DNA of 39,509 nucleotides from Lachnospiraceae bacterium UBA1760 (GCA_002314775.1 DCHE01000027.1:31763-71271); one strand, 5' to 3'; shown: positions 8,501 through 17,014, counted from the stretch's first letter. Notes: generated by a model not told the origin, from the letters alone. Numbers and translations: made by a program.

Positions 8501-11500
8501 GTATCTGTTCTCCAGTTAATGTACTGAATCTGGTCTAATGAACGGATTTCAAAATGATTAGTTTCCTTTGTTCCTGCGTCTGTTGAGTAATCAGTTATGA
8601 GTCCTGCGCCATTTTCCATAGTCATATCAGCAGTAGAAAAAGGCTTATTCATCTTGATTGCATTTGCAAAGAATGGTGTTATGAAAAATGTATAACTTCT
8701 GTTTCCACCTGTATTATTAGTCTTTACCTTAAACTGCCACTTAGCATTAGTGTGACGCTTGTAGCCTACAGTGGTTGTAACAGTTCCATCCGTATTAACC
8801 TTTTCTGTATATACTGTTTCCTGAATAGTACAGAAATAATCATCTGTTCCAACATTCACATCTACCGATGGTCTTGTTGTATATGCATGGAAGGTGTACT
8901 CACTCATCTGAGCATGAAGAGCTGCATTGACCTCCTCATTCTCTATATCTTCAGAATACTCGCACTGAGTGAAGGTCTTCTCGATGATTGTACCTGGTGT
9001 TTTCTCAAAATAACCATAACCGTAGGAGGTTATAACTCCTCCATCATCATGTGCATAGCAGAGAGAGCTTCCCTTGTAAAATGTTTTATTTTTAACTGGC
9101 TCGGTGCCCAAGTAGGTAAGATGAACTCCGGCATTCGAACCGCCTTCCTCCTTCTCCCAGTAGAATACGCCTACTGCACCAAGCTCCTCATCGTCTATCC
9201 AGTCACCGTAATGTACAAACTCTCCCTTAGAATTTCTTACTACCGCTCTAAAAGGATAGCTTGTTCCACCTGTAGTACTGTTAGTGTTCATATGACAGAA
9301 GCTGTTTTCTGCTGTGGCTGTATCTGTGCCGGCCATCTCAACAAGCTGAGACTTGGTAACTCCGCTTCCTACGCCTTCGTCATTGTTGAATGAATAGAAT
9401 TTATTAATGTATGAGTATGAGCCCTTGTCTAAGTAGTAGCAGTTCTCTACTGTACCTCCAGATGGTGCGAATCCATAGCAGCCAGTTGTATTACCACTAG
9501 TCTCAAAGGCTGTTGTTGAATAGCAGTCGATAATCTTTCCAGTATTTACTGCCGCAAAGCCTCCTTCCTCTACTCTTCCTCCCTTTATTATTGCGACCTC
9601 AAAGGCACCAAGTGTGTAAGAGTTTCGAATAGTGCCCTGGTTACTTCCTGCAAAGCCTGCAAGATATACATAGGCATAGTTTGTTGAAAGTCTGATGAGT
9701 GGAACGTCCGCACTTGAATTCACAATAGTACCGGCATTGCTTCCTGTAAGTCCTCCAAGGTAACAGTGGCTGTTTTCGTAGGCATGTATTGTTCCATCAG
9801 AGCCTGCAAGATAGTAGCCTGCCACTGCACAGTTCTCAATTCTTGCATTGGCATTGTTCCTTCCGGTAAGCACGCCCATATAAACGAACTTACCACGGAT
9901 ATCTCCTTCACGCTGAACTCTGTAGTTCTTATCACCACCCTTTACATAGTCTGTCTTTAATACAACATTTCTGATGGTGTTATTATTCTTGGCAATAAAT
10001 CCAATGTAGAAGCCCTTCTCTGAGGTAAAGCTGATATCAGAAATTGTGTAGCACTGTCCATCATATATTGCCTGGAACTCTGTACAGTTTCCATCCTCAT
10101 CAAGTCCAATTGGTCTTTGTGCCTGTCTTCTCTCTGTAAGCAGAGTGAAGATATCCCACTCGTAATCTGTGTAATTGATATTTCTCTCCTGAAGGAATAC
10201 TGCCTTGCAGGTTGATGAAACGTAGAGTGGATAGTATAAGCTTAAGTTGTACAGGTGACGTCCTGTTCTTATAGATACGTTGCTTCCCTCTGTAAGCATT
10301 GGTATCTTAGTACTCTTCTTTGTCTGGTAAATAATATTCTTTGCACTTCTTGTAGTTGCAAAGTGTGGATTAAAGGCATAGTAATCAATGTCCTTATTTG
10401 CGTAGGACTTTATCTCAGCCTTAATATAATAATTTGCAGAAACATGCTCTGTATTTACAATATTCTTAGGCAGCGGATAAATCTTATAGGCATTGCTCTT
10501 TGAAGCCACCTCATAATACTCAGCATTTTCCACATCGATAGTACCCGTTACAGTCCATGAAGAATCTGAGTAATCAGAAAGCTTAATCTCAACCTTTGCT
10601 GGAAGGCTGGCACTCTCAAGGAGGTAAACTACTCCGTAGCCATCTCCAACAACATTTCCATCGTCATTTAATGTAGTCTCAACATTTGCTCCGTAGAAGC
10701 CATAGCTTCCATCGTCGTACTTCTCATAGTAGACAAGTGCGCCAACCTGGAACTCTGCCTTCCAGTCACCATAATGCTTAACATCCTTTAAAACCGGATA
10801 GGTGTAGGTGAGAAGTCCCTGCTCCATAAGATTGTAAGGAGTTGAATCGGTTGCATCACTCTCAAAGGCACCTCCAAGGTTATTTGTCATCTTATCAAGT
10901 GTAAATGAACCATTTCCCGAAGAGAACTCTGAAATCTGCATAACCTTTCCAGTTTCCTTCATCGAGTAGGCTCCTGTATTTAAATAGTTTGGTGCCGAGT
11001 AGTAGGTATGACCACTTAAGGTACCCTTTACTGCTGTAGCATAGTAATCAATATCGTCCTCCATATTAAGACGTGACAGGATTGTATAGCAGTTCTTTGC
11101 ATTCATCGCACCAACGCCAAAGCCTGCAGCACACTTGGTTGCTGTGACAAAGCCTGCTGAGTATGAGGAATTAACACTAATCTTAGTGTCTAACTGCTCA
11201 GATGTCTGTCCAATGAATCCACCAGCTATCTCTCCAACCATATAGCTGTCAGCGTATGACTTTTCAATTCTGACTACTGCATTGTCATATACGTAGCCGA
11301 CAAGTCCTCCAACAACCTTGCTCTCCGGAGTGACAATTGTCTTTTCATCCTTTGTCTTTGAGGTATAGGCTCCAATTACTGTTGAGGAACCACTTGTCAA
11401 AATATCAAGGGTTGAATTCTGGTACACCTTTCCTACAAGACCTCCTGCGTATGCAGCCTTAACCCAGATGTAGGTCTGGTTTTTGTTATTAATGTCATTC

Positions 11501-13200
11501 TCTGTTAAGTATACCTGGCAGTTCTCAATCTGAACCTTGCCCTTAACCTCAGCTGCAAGTGGTGCAGCCACGCTATCAGCACCCTTTGCGTATATCTTTG
11601 TTCCAGCTAATACTAAATCTCTGATTATCTGTGTCTCACCGTCGTAGTTTTCTCCAAGAACTTCAAAAAGTCCGCCCTTTGTCACTCCGGACTCTGTGAG
11701 CCCACTGATTACATATCTAAGCTCCTCACCCTCCTGGGTGTATCCTCCATCGTAGGTGCGAAGTGCTCTGTTAACTATTGGCTTAAAGTTTGCATAACCG
11801 GAATTTACTCCGTCTGTAATTACTCCGTTGAAGAATTCAGACTTATAAGTCTCATACCAGTCCCAGACTCCTGTGAGCTTATCATCATCTGCAAAGGAAA
11901 TGTCACTTGTCTGAACTGCATAGTAAATCTCAGATTTATGAACTGCTCCGTTGTCAACTATGTCTTCATTAACCCCTGAGCTCTCATCAAGATTCTGAAG
12001 ATGTCTTGAGTTAGCTATAAATGCAGTGTTTGGATAGGTTGTGCCGTTCTTTTCAGCACTATAATCAAACAGGCTGTTTGTTGTTGCAAATACAGACTGA
12101 TTCTGAGTGATTTTATAGTTGCTTGGGCATGATACGGTGACAGTTATTGTTATGTCAGATCCAGCAACCAGCTCCTCGTCAATATTTTTGCCATAGGTAT
12201 CCCTGTTGTGTCCACTTCCAGCACCGTAGAGATTGTAGAATCTCTTCTCTGACTTGGACAGGTCATCCAGCACAATATTCAGCGAATAATTTCTTCCGTT
12301 TTTCTCAATACCTCGTACCACTTCATACTTTGCAGTATTATCTTTTATTGTTTCACTGCCATAGGTGTAGTACTTTGTGTAGGCATTGCCATATACATCC
12401 TTAATCTCAACCTTAAATACAGGTGTTGCAGTTACACCAGCTGGCATAGCACAGGTAATGTCTGCATAAAGCTTTTCAGCATTTGTAATCTTAATCTGCG
12501 GTTCAAGAGTCTTTACAGAGCTTACTGTTGCAGAACCACCACCATAATATCCAACTCTCGCATTGTCCGATAATCTGTTAGACTTATATCTGAGGGACAA
12601 GTCGTAGAGATTGTAATTGCTCACATATTCCTCAGCGCAGTTCGCCCTGTCCTCACTGTAAAATACAGAATAGACAATTGCGCTCTCAGGATTGTACTCA
12701 ATTACCCAGTGCTCATTAAGTAAATCATCATCCATGATATCGCTGGTCATAACTCTGGCTGCTGCTGAGCTACTTGATGCAAGATCAGCTGATGTGAAGT
12801 AGCAAATTGAGCCCTGCTCGATATTATCCTCCGCCTCTGCATCTCCCGGAATATCATTTATTCTTCCAACACGGTTTCCCGATACTGAGTACTTTAGAAA
12901 TGAAATGTCTCCAGATGCTTTCATCTTTGTAATCTTATTCTGAACGGCAACATAGATAGACTCTGCCTTCGCATCTAACTCCTTCTGTCTCAGGTTCTTT
13001 TGCACCCTGATAGCAGATGGAATTCCGATTGCAAGAAGAATTGCAAGAATAGCCACAACAATAAGAAGCTCCTGCAAGGTAAAGCCCTTATGGTTTATCT
13101 TTCTCTTTATGAAATTCGAATGATGCATATTCGAATTATCAGTTTTTTCTAAAATACAATTATTGATACTATTATTAATATTATCTCTCATATCCATCAT
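5533..13200 (-). CDS. Giant 2555-residue pilin-like adhesin with GLUG repeats
   Basis: The N-terminus has a 39-residue basic leader, then HKG|FTLQELLIVVAILAIL, a clear prepilin cleavage and helix with Glu at mature position 5. Next comes a helical piece (about residues 65-90) like ordinary Gram-positive pilins. Unlike those, the chain continues for about 2450 residues. From about residue 580 to 1845 I count roughly 14 GLUG-type motifs (GGLVGYVYDN, GGLTGSNAGTI and similar, each followed by NCY/NCS). This repeat occurs in beta-helical adhesins. A bacterial Ig-like segment lies near residues 2090-2165, an InlB/Flg_new repeat (TGYTFLGWYTSKDEDG) near 2300-2375, and a Pro/Glu/Thr stalk near 2487-2530. 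A 20-residue tail follows. There is no LPXTG sorting motif. It is first in the operon, behind AGGAGG and a good promoter. I infer surface display at the pilus tip or base; the ligand is unknown. Confidence 0.88.
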   Translation of the reverse strand: MMDMRDNINNSINNCILEKTDNSNMHHSNFIKRKINHKGFTLQELLIVVAILAILLAIGIPSAIRVQKNLRQKELDAKAESIYVAVQNKITKMKASGDISFLKYSVSGNRVGRINDIPGDAEAEDNIEQGSICYFTSADLASSSSAAARVMTSDIMDDDLLNEHWVIEYNPESAIVYSVFYSEDRANCAEEYVSNYNLYDLSLRYKSNRLSDNARVGYYGGGSATVSSVKTLEPQIKITNAEKLYADITCAMPAGVTATPVFKVEIKDVYGNAYTKYYTYGSETIKDNTAKYEVVRGIEKNGRNYSLNIVLDDLSKSEKRFYNLYGAGSGHNRDTYGKNIDEELVAGSDITITVTVSCPSNYKITQNQSVFATTNSLFDYSAEKNGTTYPNTAFIANSRHLQNLDESSGVNEDIVDNGAVHKSEIYYAVQTSDISFADDDKLTGVWDWYETYKSEFFNGVITDGVNSGYANFKPIVNRALRTYDGGYTQEGEELRYVISGLTESGVTKGGLFEVLGENYDGETQIIRDLVLAGTKIYAKGADSVAAPLAAEVKGKVQIENCQVYLTENDINNKNQTYIWVKAAYAGGLVGKVYQNSTLDILTSGSSTVIGAYTSKTKDEKTIVTPESKVVGGLVGYVYDNAVVRIEKSYADSYMVGEIAGGFIGQTSEQLDTKISVNSSYSAGFVTATKCAAGFGVGAMNAKNCYTILSRLNMEDDIDYYATAVKGTLSGHTYYSAPNYLNTGAYSMKETGKVMQISEFSSGNGSFTLDKMTNNLGGAFESDATDSTPYNLMEQGLLTYTYPVLKDVKHYGDWKAEFQVGALVYYEKYDDGSYGFYGANVETTLNDDGNVVGDGYGVVYLLESASLPAKVEIKLSDYSDSSWTVTGTIDVENAEYYEVASKSNAYKIYPLPKNIVNTEHVSANYYIKAEIKSYANKDIDYYAFNPHFATTRSAKNIIYQTKKSTKIPMLTEGSNVSIRTGRHLYNLSLYYPLYVSSTCKAVFLQERNINYTDYEWDIFTLLTERRQAQRPIGLDEDGNCTEFQAIYDGQCYTISDISFTSEKGFYIGFIAKNNNTIRNVVLKTDYVKGGDKNYRVQREGDIRGKFVYMGVLTGRNNANARIENCAVAGYYLAGSDGTIHAYENSHCYLGGLTGSNAGTIVNSSADVPLIRLSTNYAYVYLAGFAGSNQGTIRNSYTLGAFEVAIIKGGRVEEGGFAAVNTGKIIDCYSTTAFETSGNTTGCYGFAPSGGTVENCYYLDKGSYSYINKFYSFNNDEGVGSGVTKSQLVEMAGTDTATAENSFCHMNTNSTTGGTSYPFRAVVRNSKGEFVHYGDWIDDEELGAVGVFYWEKEEGGSNAGVHLTYLGTEPVKNKTFYKGSSLCYAHDDGGVITSYGYGYFEKTPGTIIEKTFTQCEYSEDIENEEVNAALHAQMSEYTFHAYTTRPSVDVNVGTDDYFCTIQETVYTEKVNTDGTVTTTVGYKRHTNAKWQFKVKTNNTGGNRSYTFFITPFFANAIKMNKPFSTADMTMENGAGLITDYSTDAGTKETNHFEIRSLDQIQYINWRTDTRTALDSDSEGTTPNANYIYECGNTRMYYSQTHDIESDDRNFAPLGRGGRSFKHTYDGHSYVLKNLKIHASKLNTYVGLFGQIGKGTVLENIIMYAEEGKGIIENNFTVYSTYENNKTSYREPTTGALVGMVYSGSSAGASGSTDPATIRNCTASGYDVVFNGNIWNNEAHIAEMYYRYISIGGLCGSVYGSVIENCSAANNIKVTTDVTKNKDDAGNARVDNTRHYREQLGGLVGSIGESPDWEGHNSTITNCYTGGSITPLEGAKSVLSGGIAGNGSACNRYDCLEVMEKSTVRPRANTETYITNCYTYCKVAKSYNDVASCETRPTFNGNDKKHTAYDATKHYYNGYYYIACNILDTTKITNTYYLEYNDMPQASNVIEGSLVPVLGQSMTYSEMADMETENGLLYKLNGSTGSISDYLNDGLNEITEGIYTNVTVKEGKNNIAIDGKFSFPAGAAALEGKNYPFPVIIKQMDPTFNKVVHVHYGSWPILQPYWLEGRSFIDIFKDMNFDGEYADYATKEFYINTNNVDIGIDFLDVSNYVSDNEDIAEIVGARLVTEGEYAGQYAVTIKALKRGTAHISIKDNPDISTTLEVTGDIALITDPKTLEIAVDNEDELNLYAITDKEQEFTKTEGLDVADIDSWPESIVRYEANAHGEWRLTSEEGNLICTASPTYPFKWTITRDGIGEAVVTVKYTYHYGHGRDDDNHDSDITVSIPITVTQSYILNLVNGSNRKQILVRNETTELSGYNTPNRTGYTFLGWYTSKDEDGVKLIEPDGTLVLSVDGFTSSEGFALKDNTNLYAKWTRETTVYVQDEDAANGVFDETASYLVVAVKDDEKLLLGYSNGLTDMNAEISEQDDSYAGYYIDTEEQGPVKIVADIIKSCSNTSFIWTVQEGLLSIGEYAFDEEDFIARLNTSVSTPESTTPQETPENPSEGEETGTETPENPSEGTDPEGIDPEDPKNSGGVIEFIFYKQIRVTEIDFGGK
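5644..5713 (-). repeat. Two 28-base direct repeats encoding the Pro/Glu stalk
   Basis: Almost identical 28-base blocks lie at 5644-5671 and 5686-5713, a 42-base (14-codon) period. They encode the TPENPSEG repeats near the C-terminus of the giant pilin-like protein. The period keeps the reading frame, so copy-number change would lengthen or shorten the stalk without breaking the gene. Confidence 0.8.
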
Positions 13201-13299
13201 ACGATTCCTCCTTTTTGTCAGTTTTGAGTCATTTGTTATGCCACTATAGTTTCAGTTTTTCCTGAAAAAGGGCGCACTAACCCACTTTTATATCATAGT

Positions 13300-13328
13300 A
13301 TTTTATCATAGGTTGATAACGTTTTCAA
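13300..13328 (-). promoter_or_regulatory. Promoter of the pilus operon
   Basis: On the minus strand TTGAAA (13323-13328) and TAAAAT (13300-13305) are separated by 17 bases, a near-consensus SigA promoter. It would give a leader of about 95 bases before the ATG at 13200. The leader has an AAGGAGG eight bases from the start. I looked for a cyclic di-GMP riboswitch and did not see one. Confidence 0.6.
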
Positions 13329-13401
13329 GATAATCGCACAAATTGTTTGACATAAATTACAAATTATTCCCCTTATTTGACAATTCCGCACATAAAAACA
13401 A

Positions 13402-13435
13402 GGGTTGTGAAGCAACCTGCGCTGCTTTACAACCC
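13402..13435 (-). terminator. Rho-independent terminator after the LacI-linked genes
   Basis: A 13-base stem (gggttgt... with ...acaaccc; one mismatch) around an 8-base loop is followed on the minus strand by a T-rich run. It sits about 30 bases after the 153-residue gene and before the pilus promoter, separating the two transcription units. Confidence 0.85.
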
Positions 13436-13463
13436 CTACCTTCTATTGCTAGTACATTAACTG

Positions 13464-13925
13464 TTATTGTTCTTCAGTTTTTGGATCTCCAAGCTTTCTT
13501 ACCTCTCCCGAATCTGCGTACTCAAGAATGACATCGAAGATAGCATTCTGCAGCTCATATGGCTCGAAATCAGGAAGGATTTCATTGTTTTTATTCATCT
13601 CCTTCATCTTTTCGCAGGTAATAGTCGGATTATTTCTCACATCCGCTATGGCAAATGGAGATACCGCAAAGCCACAGTAGCCCTTCTTTCCGCTCATTCC
13701 AAAGTAGAAGAAATAGTAGGTTCCCTGCTCATTTGGACCAAAGATAAGTGAGTTTCTAGTCATGGTTTTTAGCCTTGCAAGATAACAGGTACCAAAAGGT
13801 GTTACTACGTCCTTTAAGGCTTCATAAAACTCCTCGATAGTCCTTCTCTTTTTTGTCTTAAGCATCTTGAAGCTTGTCTCTCCTGCAAGATACTCCCATG
13901 CATTTTTTCCTTTGTTACTTTGCAT
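13464..13925 (-). CDS. Hypothetical cytoplasmic protein
   Basis: I do not recognise this protein of about 153 residues. It has no signal peptide or membrane segment and is rich in Lys and Phe/Tyr. A central aromatic, glycine-rich strand reads YYFFYFGMSGKKGYCGF. The start chosen is the internal ATG giving MQSNKGKNAWEY: GGAGGT lies seven bases before it, inside the end of the upstream gene. An ATG five codons earlier (end 13940) has no such site. It overlaps the upstream gene by 11 bases and is the last gene before a terminator, so the two proteins are probably made together. Confidence 0.7.
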   Translation of the reverse strand: MQSNKGKNAWEYLAGETSFKMLKTKKRRTIEEFYEALKDVVTPFGTCYLARLKTMTRNSLIFGPNEQGTYYFFYFGMSGKKGYCGFAVSPFAIADVRNNPTITCEKMKEMNKNNEILPDFEPYELQNAIFDVILEYADSGEVRKLGDPKTEEQ

Positions 13926-14679
13926 CCTTTTTACCTCCAAACACTATTCCTAAAAAGCCAAACAAAAGGCCTCCTATTATTCCTAGAATCAAAAATACAT
14001 AGCTGTCTCCAACCAAAAAATCCTCCAGGTACTTTTTCGCCGCATCGATTCCACCTGTTATGAAAACAGGGTCATGCATCTCGTACATCTTCTTCAGTTC
14101 AAGCTTGCCATTTCCTATGGTCGCGAGCACAGTAAACTCTGTACCTTCATCCACACATTTATAGGCGTACCTTATATCCCCAGATACAACATTCTCAATT
14201 CCTCTAGGATATCCGTAGGCTGTAACTGGCAGACCGAAAATCATGGATTTCTCGATTTTTATGTCCTCACCAAGATTTGTGTGGACACCTTCACCCATAA
14301 CCTCGAAATTATACTTGCTGTCAATTCCCCAGCAGGCATTGTTTTCGGGACTGTTATCTCTTTCTTCATTTCCATCATCATCGTACCTTGGACTGTAGAA
14401 CTGAGACTCTGCAATTATCATATAATACTCGCCCTCAATGTACTTTTTAGGGTCGCTTATCTTCTCGCCCTCTAACTTCACTCCTGTGATAAACACCGTG
14501 TTTTCCTCAGAAATGGACTTGTACTCAGCAACATCCTTTGCAGTTATCACCCTGTGTTCAAGCAAATCCCTGGCCTCCTTTTTCGTGAGGCTCAAATCAT
14601 AAATAGTGCCTGCTATTCCAAACAGAAGAAGTGCTCCAGCAATTATATAAAAAATATTAATCTTCATATTAATCTTCAT
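13915..14679 (-). CDS. Hypothetical membrane protein with N- and C-terminal membrane segments
   Basis: This protein of about 254 residues has one hydrophobic segment near residues 8-24 and another near the C-terminus (YVFLILGIIGGLLFGFLGI). About 190 mostly polar residues lie between them. The middle contains the phrases VFITGV and FGLPVTAYGYP. That layout loosely recalls the GIDE/DUF membrane proteins, but I cannot establish it. The start used (14677-14679) has GAGGG ten bases upstream. A longer form beginning at 14700 would abut the LacI-family stop codon. The first eight residues are a perfect tandem MKIN-MKIN from a 12-base duplication, so a start four codons later is also possible. It is probably co-transcribed with the regulator before it. 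Confidence 0.7.
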   Translation of the reverse strand: MKINMKINIFYIIAGALLLFGIAGTIYDLSLTKKEARDLLEHRVITAKDVAEYKSISEENTVFITGVKLEGEKISDPKKYIEGEYYMIIAESQFYSPRYDDDGNEERDNSPENNACWGIDSKYNFEVMGEGVHTNLGEDIKIEKSMIFGLPVTAYGYPRGIENVVSGDIRYAYKCVDEGTEFTVLATIGNGKLELKKMYEMHDPVFITGGIDAAKKYLEDFLVGDSYVFLILGIIGGLLFGFLGIVFGGKKDAK

Positions 14680-14700
14680 ATTATCACTTCCCTCTATCAT

Positions 14701-15681
14701 TTACATAGATTCGTTATTGATTATGGAGTAGCCCATACAGATAGAACCCGTACTGGTTGTTCCATTTTGCAAAAGCTCAGTCAGAATCTCGGCAGCCTTC
14801 ACTCCACTATCCTCATAATGATAATGTATGGTTGTAAGCGTTGGCTCCACAACCCTTGACATAACTGAATCACCATGCCCAGTCACTGCAATTTCCTCTG
14901 GAATTCGTTTTTTTATCTGCTTTAAGTACTTCAGGGCACCCACTGCCACTCTGTCTGTGACGCAGATGATTCCATCTATTGTGTCATCCTTTTCCATAAG
15001 CTTTTTCGCCATCTCATATCCGGACTCCATAGACAGACTGGAAATGACATAATTTTCACCGAGCTTCTCCAAATCGTTTTCCTTAACTGCATCCTGAAAG
15101 CCTCTTAATCTTTCCTTTCCAAGGGCCACGTCCTCAGGAAGACCTCCAATGTACGCAATGTTCTTCCTGCCAGTATCCAGCATCCTGTTAGTTAAATCGT
15201 ATATCGCATGATAATCATCATGATAAACACAGTTTATCCCTGACAAATGCTGACCGATGACAACCACAGGAACCCTGCTGTTCTTTAAAAGCTCCTTATG
15301 CTTTGCAGATATTATGGTTGCCAAAAAGAGAATTCCATCAACCCTGGTCTCATCCAAGGCCTCCAGATACTCTAACTCCTTGTCCGGATTATTCTGAGTC
15401 GTAGCAAGAAGCATCTGATACCCTGCCTCCTCGATAACCGACTGAATTCCTGTGACTACCCTTCCAATAGATGATGAATCTATCTTGGGGAGAATAACTC
15501 CTATAATATTAGTTTTTTTGTTTCGTAAATTCTGTGCCTGAGCAGAAGGCTTATACCCCGTCTCATCAATAACCTTTTTTATTATTGCCCTCTTCTCCTC
15601 CGAGAGATAACCATTATTAAGGTATCTCGAAACAGCTGCAGAGGATACCCCTGCAAGCTTTGCTATCTCACTTATTGTCAT
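14701..15681 (-). CDS. LacI-family transcriptional regulator
   Basis: This 326-residue protein begins with a textbook LacI-type helix-turn-helix: MTISEIAKLAGVSSAAVSRY, then the hinge region ending near residue 60 (YKPSAQAQNLRNKKTNIIGV). A periplasmic-binding-protein-like sugar-sensing domain follows, with the family phrases RVDGILFL, AIYDLTNRMLDTGRKNIAYIGG and ITGHGDS-like AVTGHGDS. The start is the second ATG of ATGCATATG, because AGGTG is six bases before it. An upstream in-frame extension would have no ribosome site. The effector sugar is unknown. The promoter carries a palindrome that fits a LacI-family operator, which suggests autoregulation. No sugar transporter or glycosidase lies beside it, so its other targets are elsewhere or are the two genes behind it. 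Confidence 0.92.
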   Translation of the reverse strand: MTISEIAKLAGVSSAAVSRYLNNGYLSEEKRAIIKKVIDETGYKPSAQAQNLRNKKTNIIGVILPKIDSSSIGRVVTGIQSVIEEAGYQMLLATTQNNPDKELEYLEALDETRVDGILFLATIISAKHKELLKNSRVPVVVIGQHLSGINCVYHDDYHAIYDLTNRMLDTGRKNIAYIGGLPEDVALGKERLRGFQDAVKENDLEKLGENYVISSLSMESGYEMAKKLMEKDDTIDGIICVTDRVAVGALKYLKQIKKRIPEEIAVTGHGDSVMSRVVEPTLTTIHYHYEDSGVKAAEILTELLQNGTTSTGSICMGYSIINNESM

Positions 15682-15706
15682 ATGCATCACCTGTAAAATA
15701 ATAATA

Positions 15707-15729
15707 AGCAGTGAAACCCGCTCACTGCT
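15707..15729 (-). promoter_or_regulatory. Hairpin in the leader of the LacI-family gene
   Basis: AGCAGTGA and TCACTGCT form a perfect 8-base stem around a 7-base loop. It starts a few bases after the -10 element and is followed on the minus strand by a U-rich stretch (TTATTATTATTTT). It could be a weak attenuator or a second operator half-site pair. Which of these applies is not decided by the sequence. Confidence 0.5.
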
Positions 15730-15730
15730 C

Positions 15731-15753
15731 ATTATATCATACTGAAATCGATT
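15731..15753 (-). promoter_or_regulatory. LacI-family gene promoter with operator-like palindrome
   Basis: A perfect TATAAT lies at 15731-15736 on the minus strand; the -35 position 17 bases upstream is poor. The palindrome AATCGATT (15746-15753), with a central CG as in many LacI-family operators, sits inside the spacer. Binding there would block RNA polymerase, consistent with autoregulation. Confidence 0.5.
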
Positions 15754-15789
15754 ACGCACTATTAATTATGCTTATCATTCATATTCTGT

Positions 15790-16668
15790 TTATGCTTCCC
15801 TGACTCTCTTTGCTCCATAATAGATGAGAGAAATCATATCTGGTCCTGTATGTGCTCCGATAATAGGACTAAGCGAAGTAATCTTAACCTCTGCCTCAGG
15901 CTTAACCTCAAGTACCATATTTTTCAGTACCTCAGCATCCTCAGGACAGTCTGCACAGCTTATATATACACTCTTTCCAATCGATAAATCACAATTTGCT
16001 GCAAAGCTGTCAAGCATCCACTTCATAGCAAGCTTCGAGCCTCTCTTCTTTGCCACTGTGTCGAGCTTTCCTTCTGGATTGATTGTGAGAACCGGCTTGA
16101 TATTTAAAGCAGTTCCAATAACAGCTGTTGCAGCCGATACTCTTCCGCCTCTCTTCAGGTACATAAGGTCCTCAACCTTAAACCAGTAATTAATATTTGC
16201 CGCATGCTCTCTAAGCCAGTCTGCATTTTCCTTTAAGGACATGCCCTTTTCTCTGTTTTCACAGGCTGACTCAGTAAGAATTCCCATTCCTCCTGTTGCA
16301 CCCAGGCTGTCAACAACCTCGATATTAACATTCTCATAGTCCTCCTCAAGCATCTTCACTGCCATCTGAGCTGACTGATAGGTGTCTGAAAGTCCGCTTG
16401 ACAGGGAAATGTAAAGGATAGACTTGCCCTCCTTAACGTATGGTTCAAAATTCTCCTTGTACTGAAAAGGTGTAACCTGGCTTGTTCTTGTTGGCACAGT
16501 ATTCCTGAGCCTGTCATAATAGGTGTGCATAAATTCAAGAGTCTCAGGAGCTGTGCAATGTCTCTCCTCGTCACCTATCATGTAATCCATTGCAACATAC
16601 CTTACACCCTTACTCTCAGCGTATTCCACATCCACATCTAATGATACATCTACTAATATTTCGTACAT
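15790..16668 (-). CDS. DegV family (fatty-acid-binding) protein
   Basis: This 292-residue protein matches DegV-family length. It has the typical N-terminal strand (MYEILVDVSLDV), the SGLSDTYQSAQ loop and the strongly conserved LKRGGRVSAATAVIGTALNI segment in the second domain. DegV proteins bind fatty acids, and some act as the FakB partner of fatty-acid kinase. The matching kinase gene is not in this window. The start is an ATG at 16666-16668 with AAGGAG directly upstream; an extension to 16707 has no ribosome site. It has its own promoter and lies in front of, but not obviously in one operon with, the LacI-family gene. Confidence 0.9.
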   Translation of the reverse strand: MYEILVDVSLDVDVEYAESKGVRYVAMDYMIGDEERHCTAPETLEFMHTYYDRLRNTVPTRTSQVTPFQYKENFEPYVKEGKSILYISLSSGLSDTYQSAQMAVKMLEEDYENVNIEVVDSLGATGGMGILTESACENREKGMSLKENADWLREHAANINYWFKVEDLMYLKRGGRVSAATAVIGTALNIKPVLTINPEGKLDTVAKKRGSKLAMKWMLDSFAANCDLSIGKSVYISCADCPEDAEVLKNMVLEVKPEAEVKITSLSPIIGAHTGPDMISLIYYGAKRVREA

Positions 16669-16762
16669 AATTCTCCTTATTTCTAATGTCATAGTATCGT
16701 TAATCATACTGTAATTTGCATATTCTTCATACTAATATTCATACTAATTATCAAACATAATT

Positions 16763-16792
16763 ATCATACACTAGAAATGGTAGCTTTAGCAA
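16763..16792 (-). promoter_or_regulatory. Promoter of the DegV-family gene
   Basis: Minus-strand TTGCTA (16787-16792) and TATGAT (16763-16768) are spaced by 18 bases. The roughly 85-base leader after it contains several copies of a CATACTAAT-type word, including a tandem pair near 16730-16750. In the 345-base gap between 16669 and 17014 I otherwise see only the terminator at 16911-16944 and a small AACTAT/ATAGTT stem near 16802-16818. Confidence 0.5.
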
Positions 16793-16910
16793 TAATGAAT
16801 ATTAACTATTGTTTATAGTTCTAAAATATCCCTGCCTTACAATATATCCACACACGAATACTGCTCCGTACTTTTTCTGATTCCCACTCCCTTTTTGGGT
16901 AGAAACGCCA

Positions 16911-16944
16911 AAAAAACACCTGCAGCCACAGGCCGCAAGTGTTT
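16911..16944 (-). terminator. Terminator of the ClpP/VirD4-like cassette
   Basis: On the minus strand a stem of about 12 pairs (AACACTTGCGGC with GCTGCAGGTGTT) has a 5-base loop and runs into TTTTTT. It lies about 70 bases after the 294-residue gene and ends the cassette's transcript. Confidence 0.85.
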
Positions 16945-17014
16945 CATCATTATCCATATATAAATGATGCATCCAATTATATTCTGCTTAGTCCGTCTAT
17001 TCTCTTGAATATAC

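Noticed and set aside
8752..9393. A 213-codon open frame on the plus strand inside the giant pilin-like gene
   Set aside because: It has no ribosome site, its product is Cys/Ile/Ser-rich shadow-type sequence, and it lies fully opposite a gene with clear domains.
13201..13330. A cyclic di-GMP riboswitch in the leader of the pilus operon
   Set aside because: Such elements precede pilus genes in some clostridia, but the roughly 95-base leader lacks the conserved GCNA-type junction and the paired helices of either known class.
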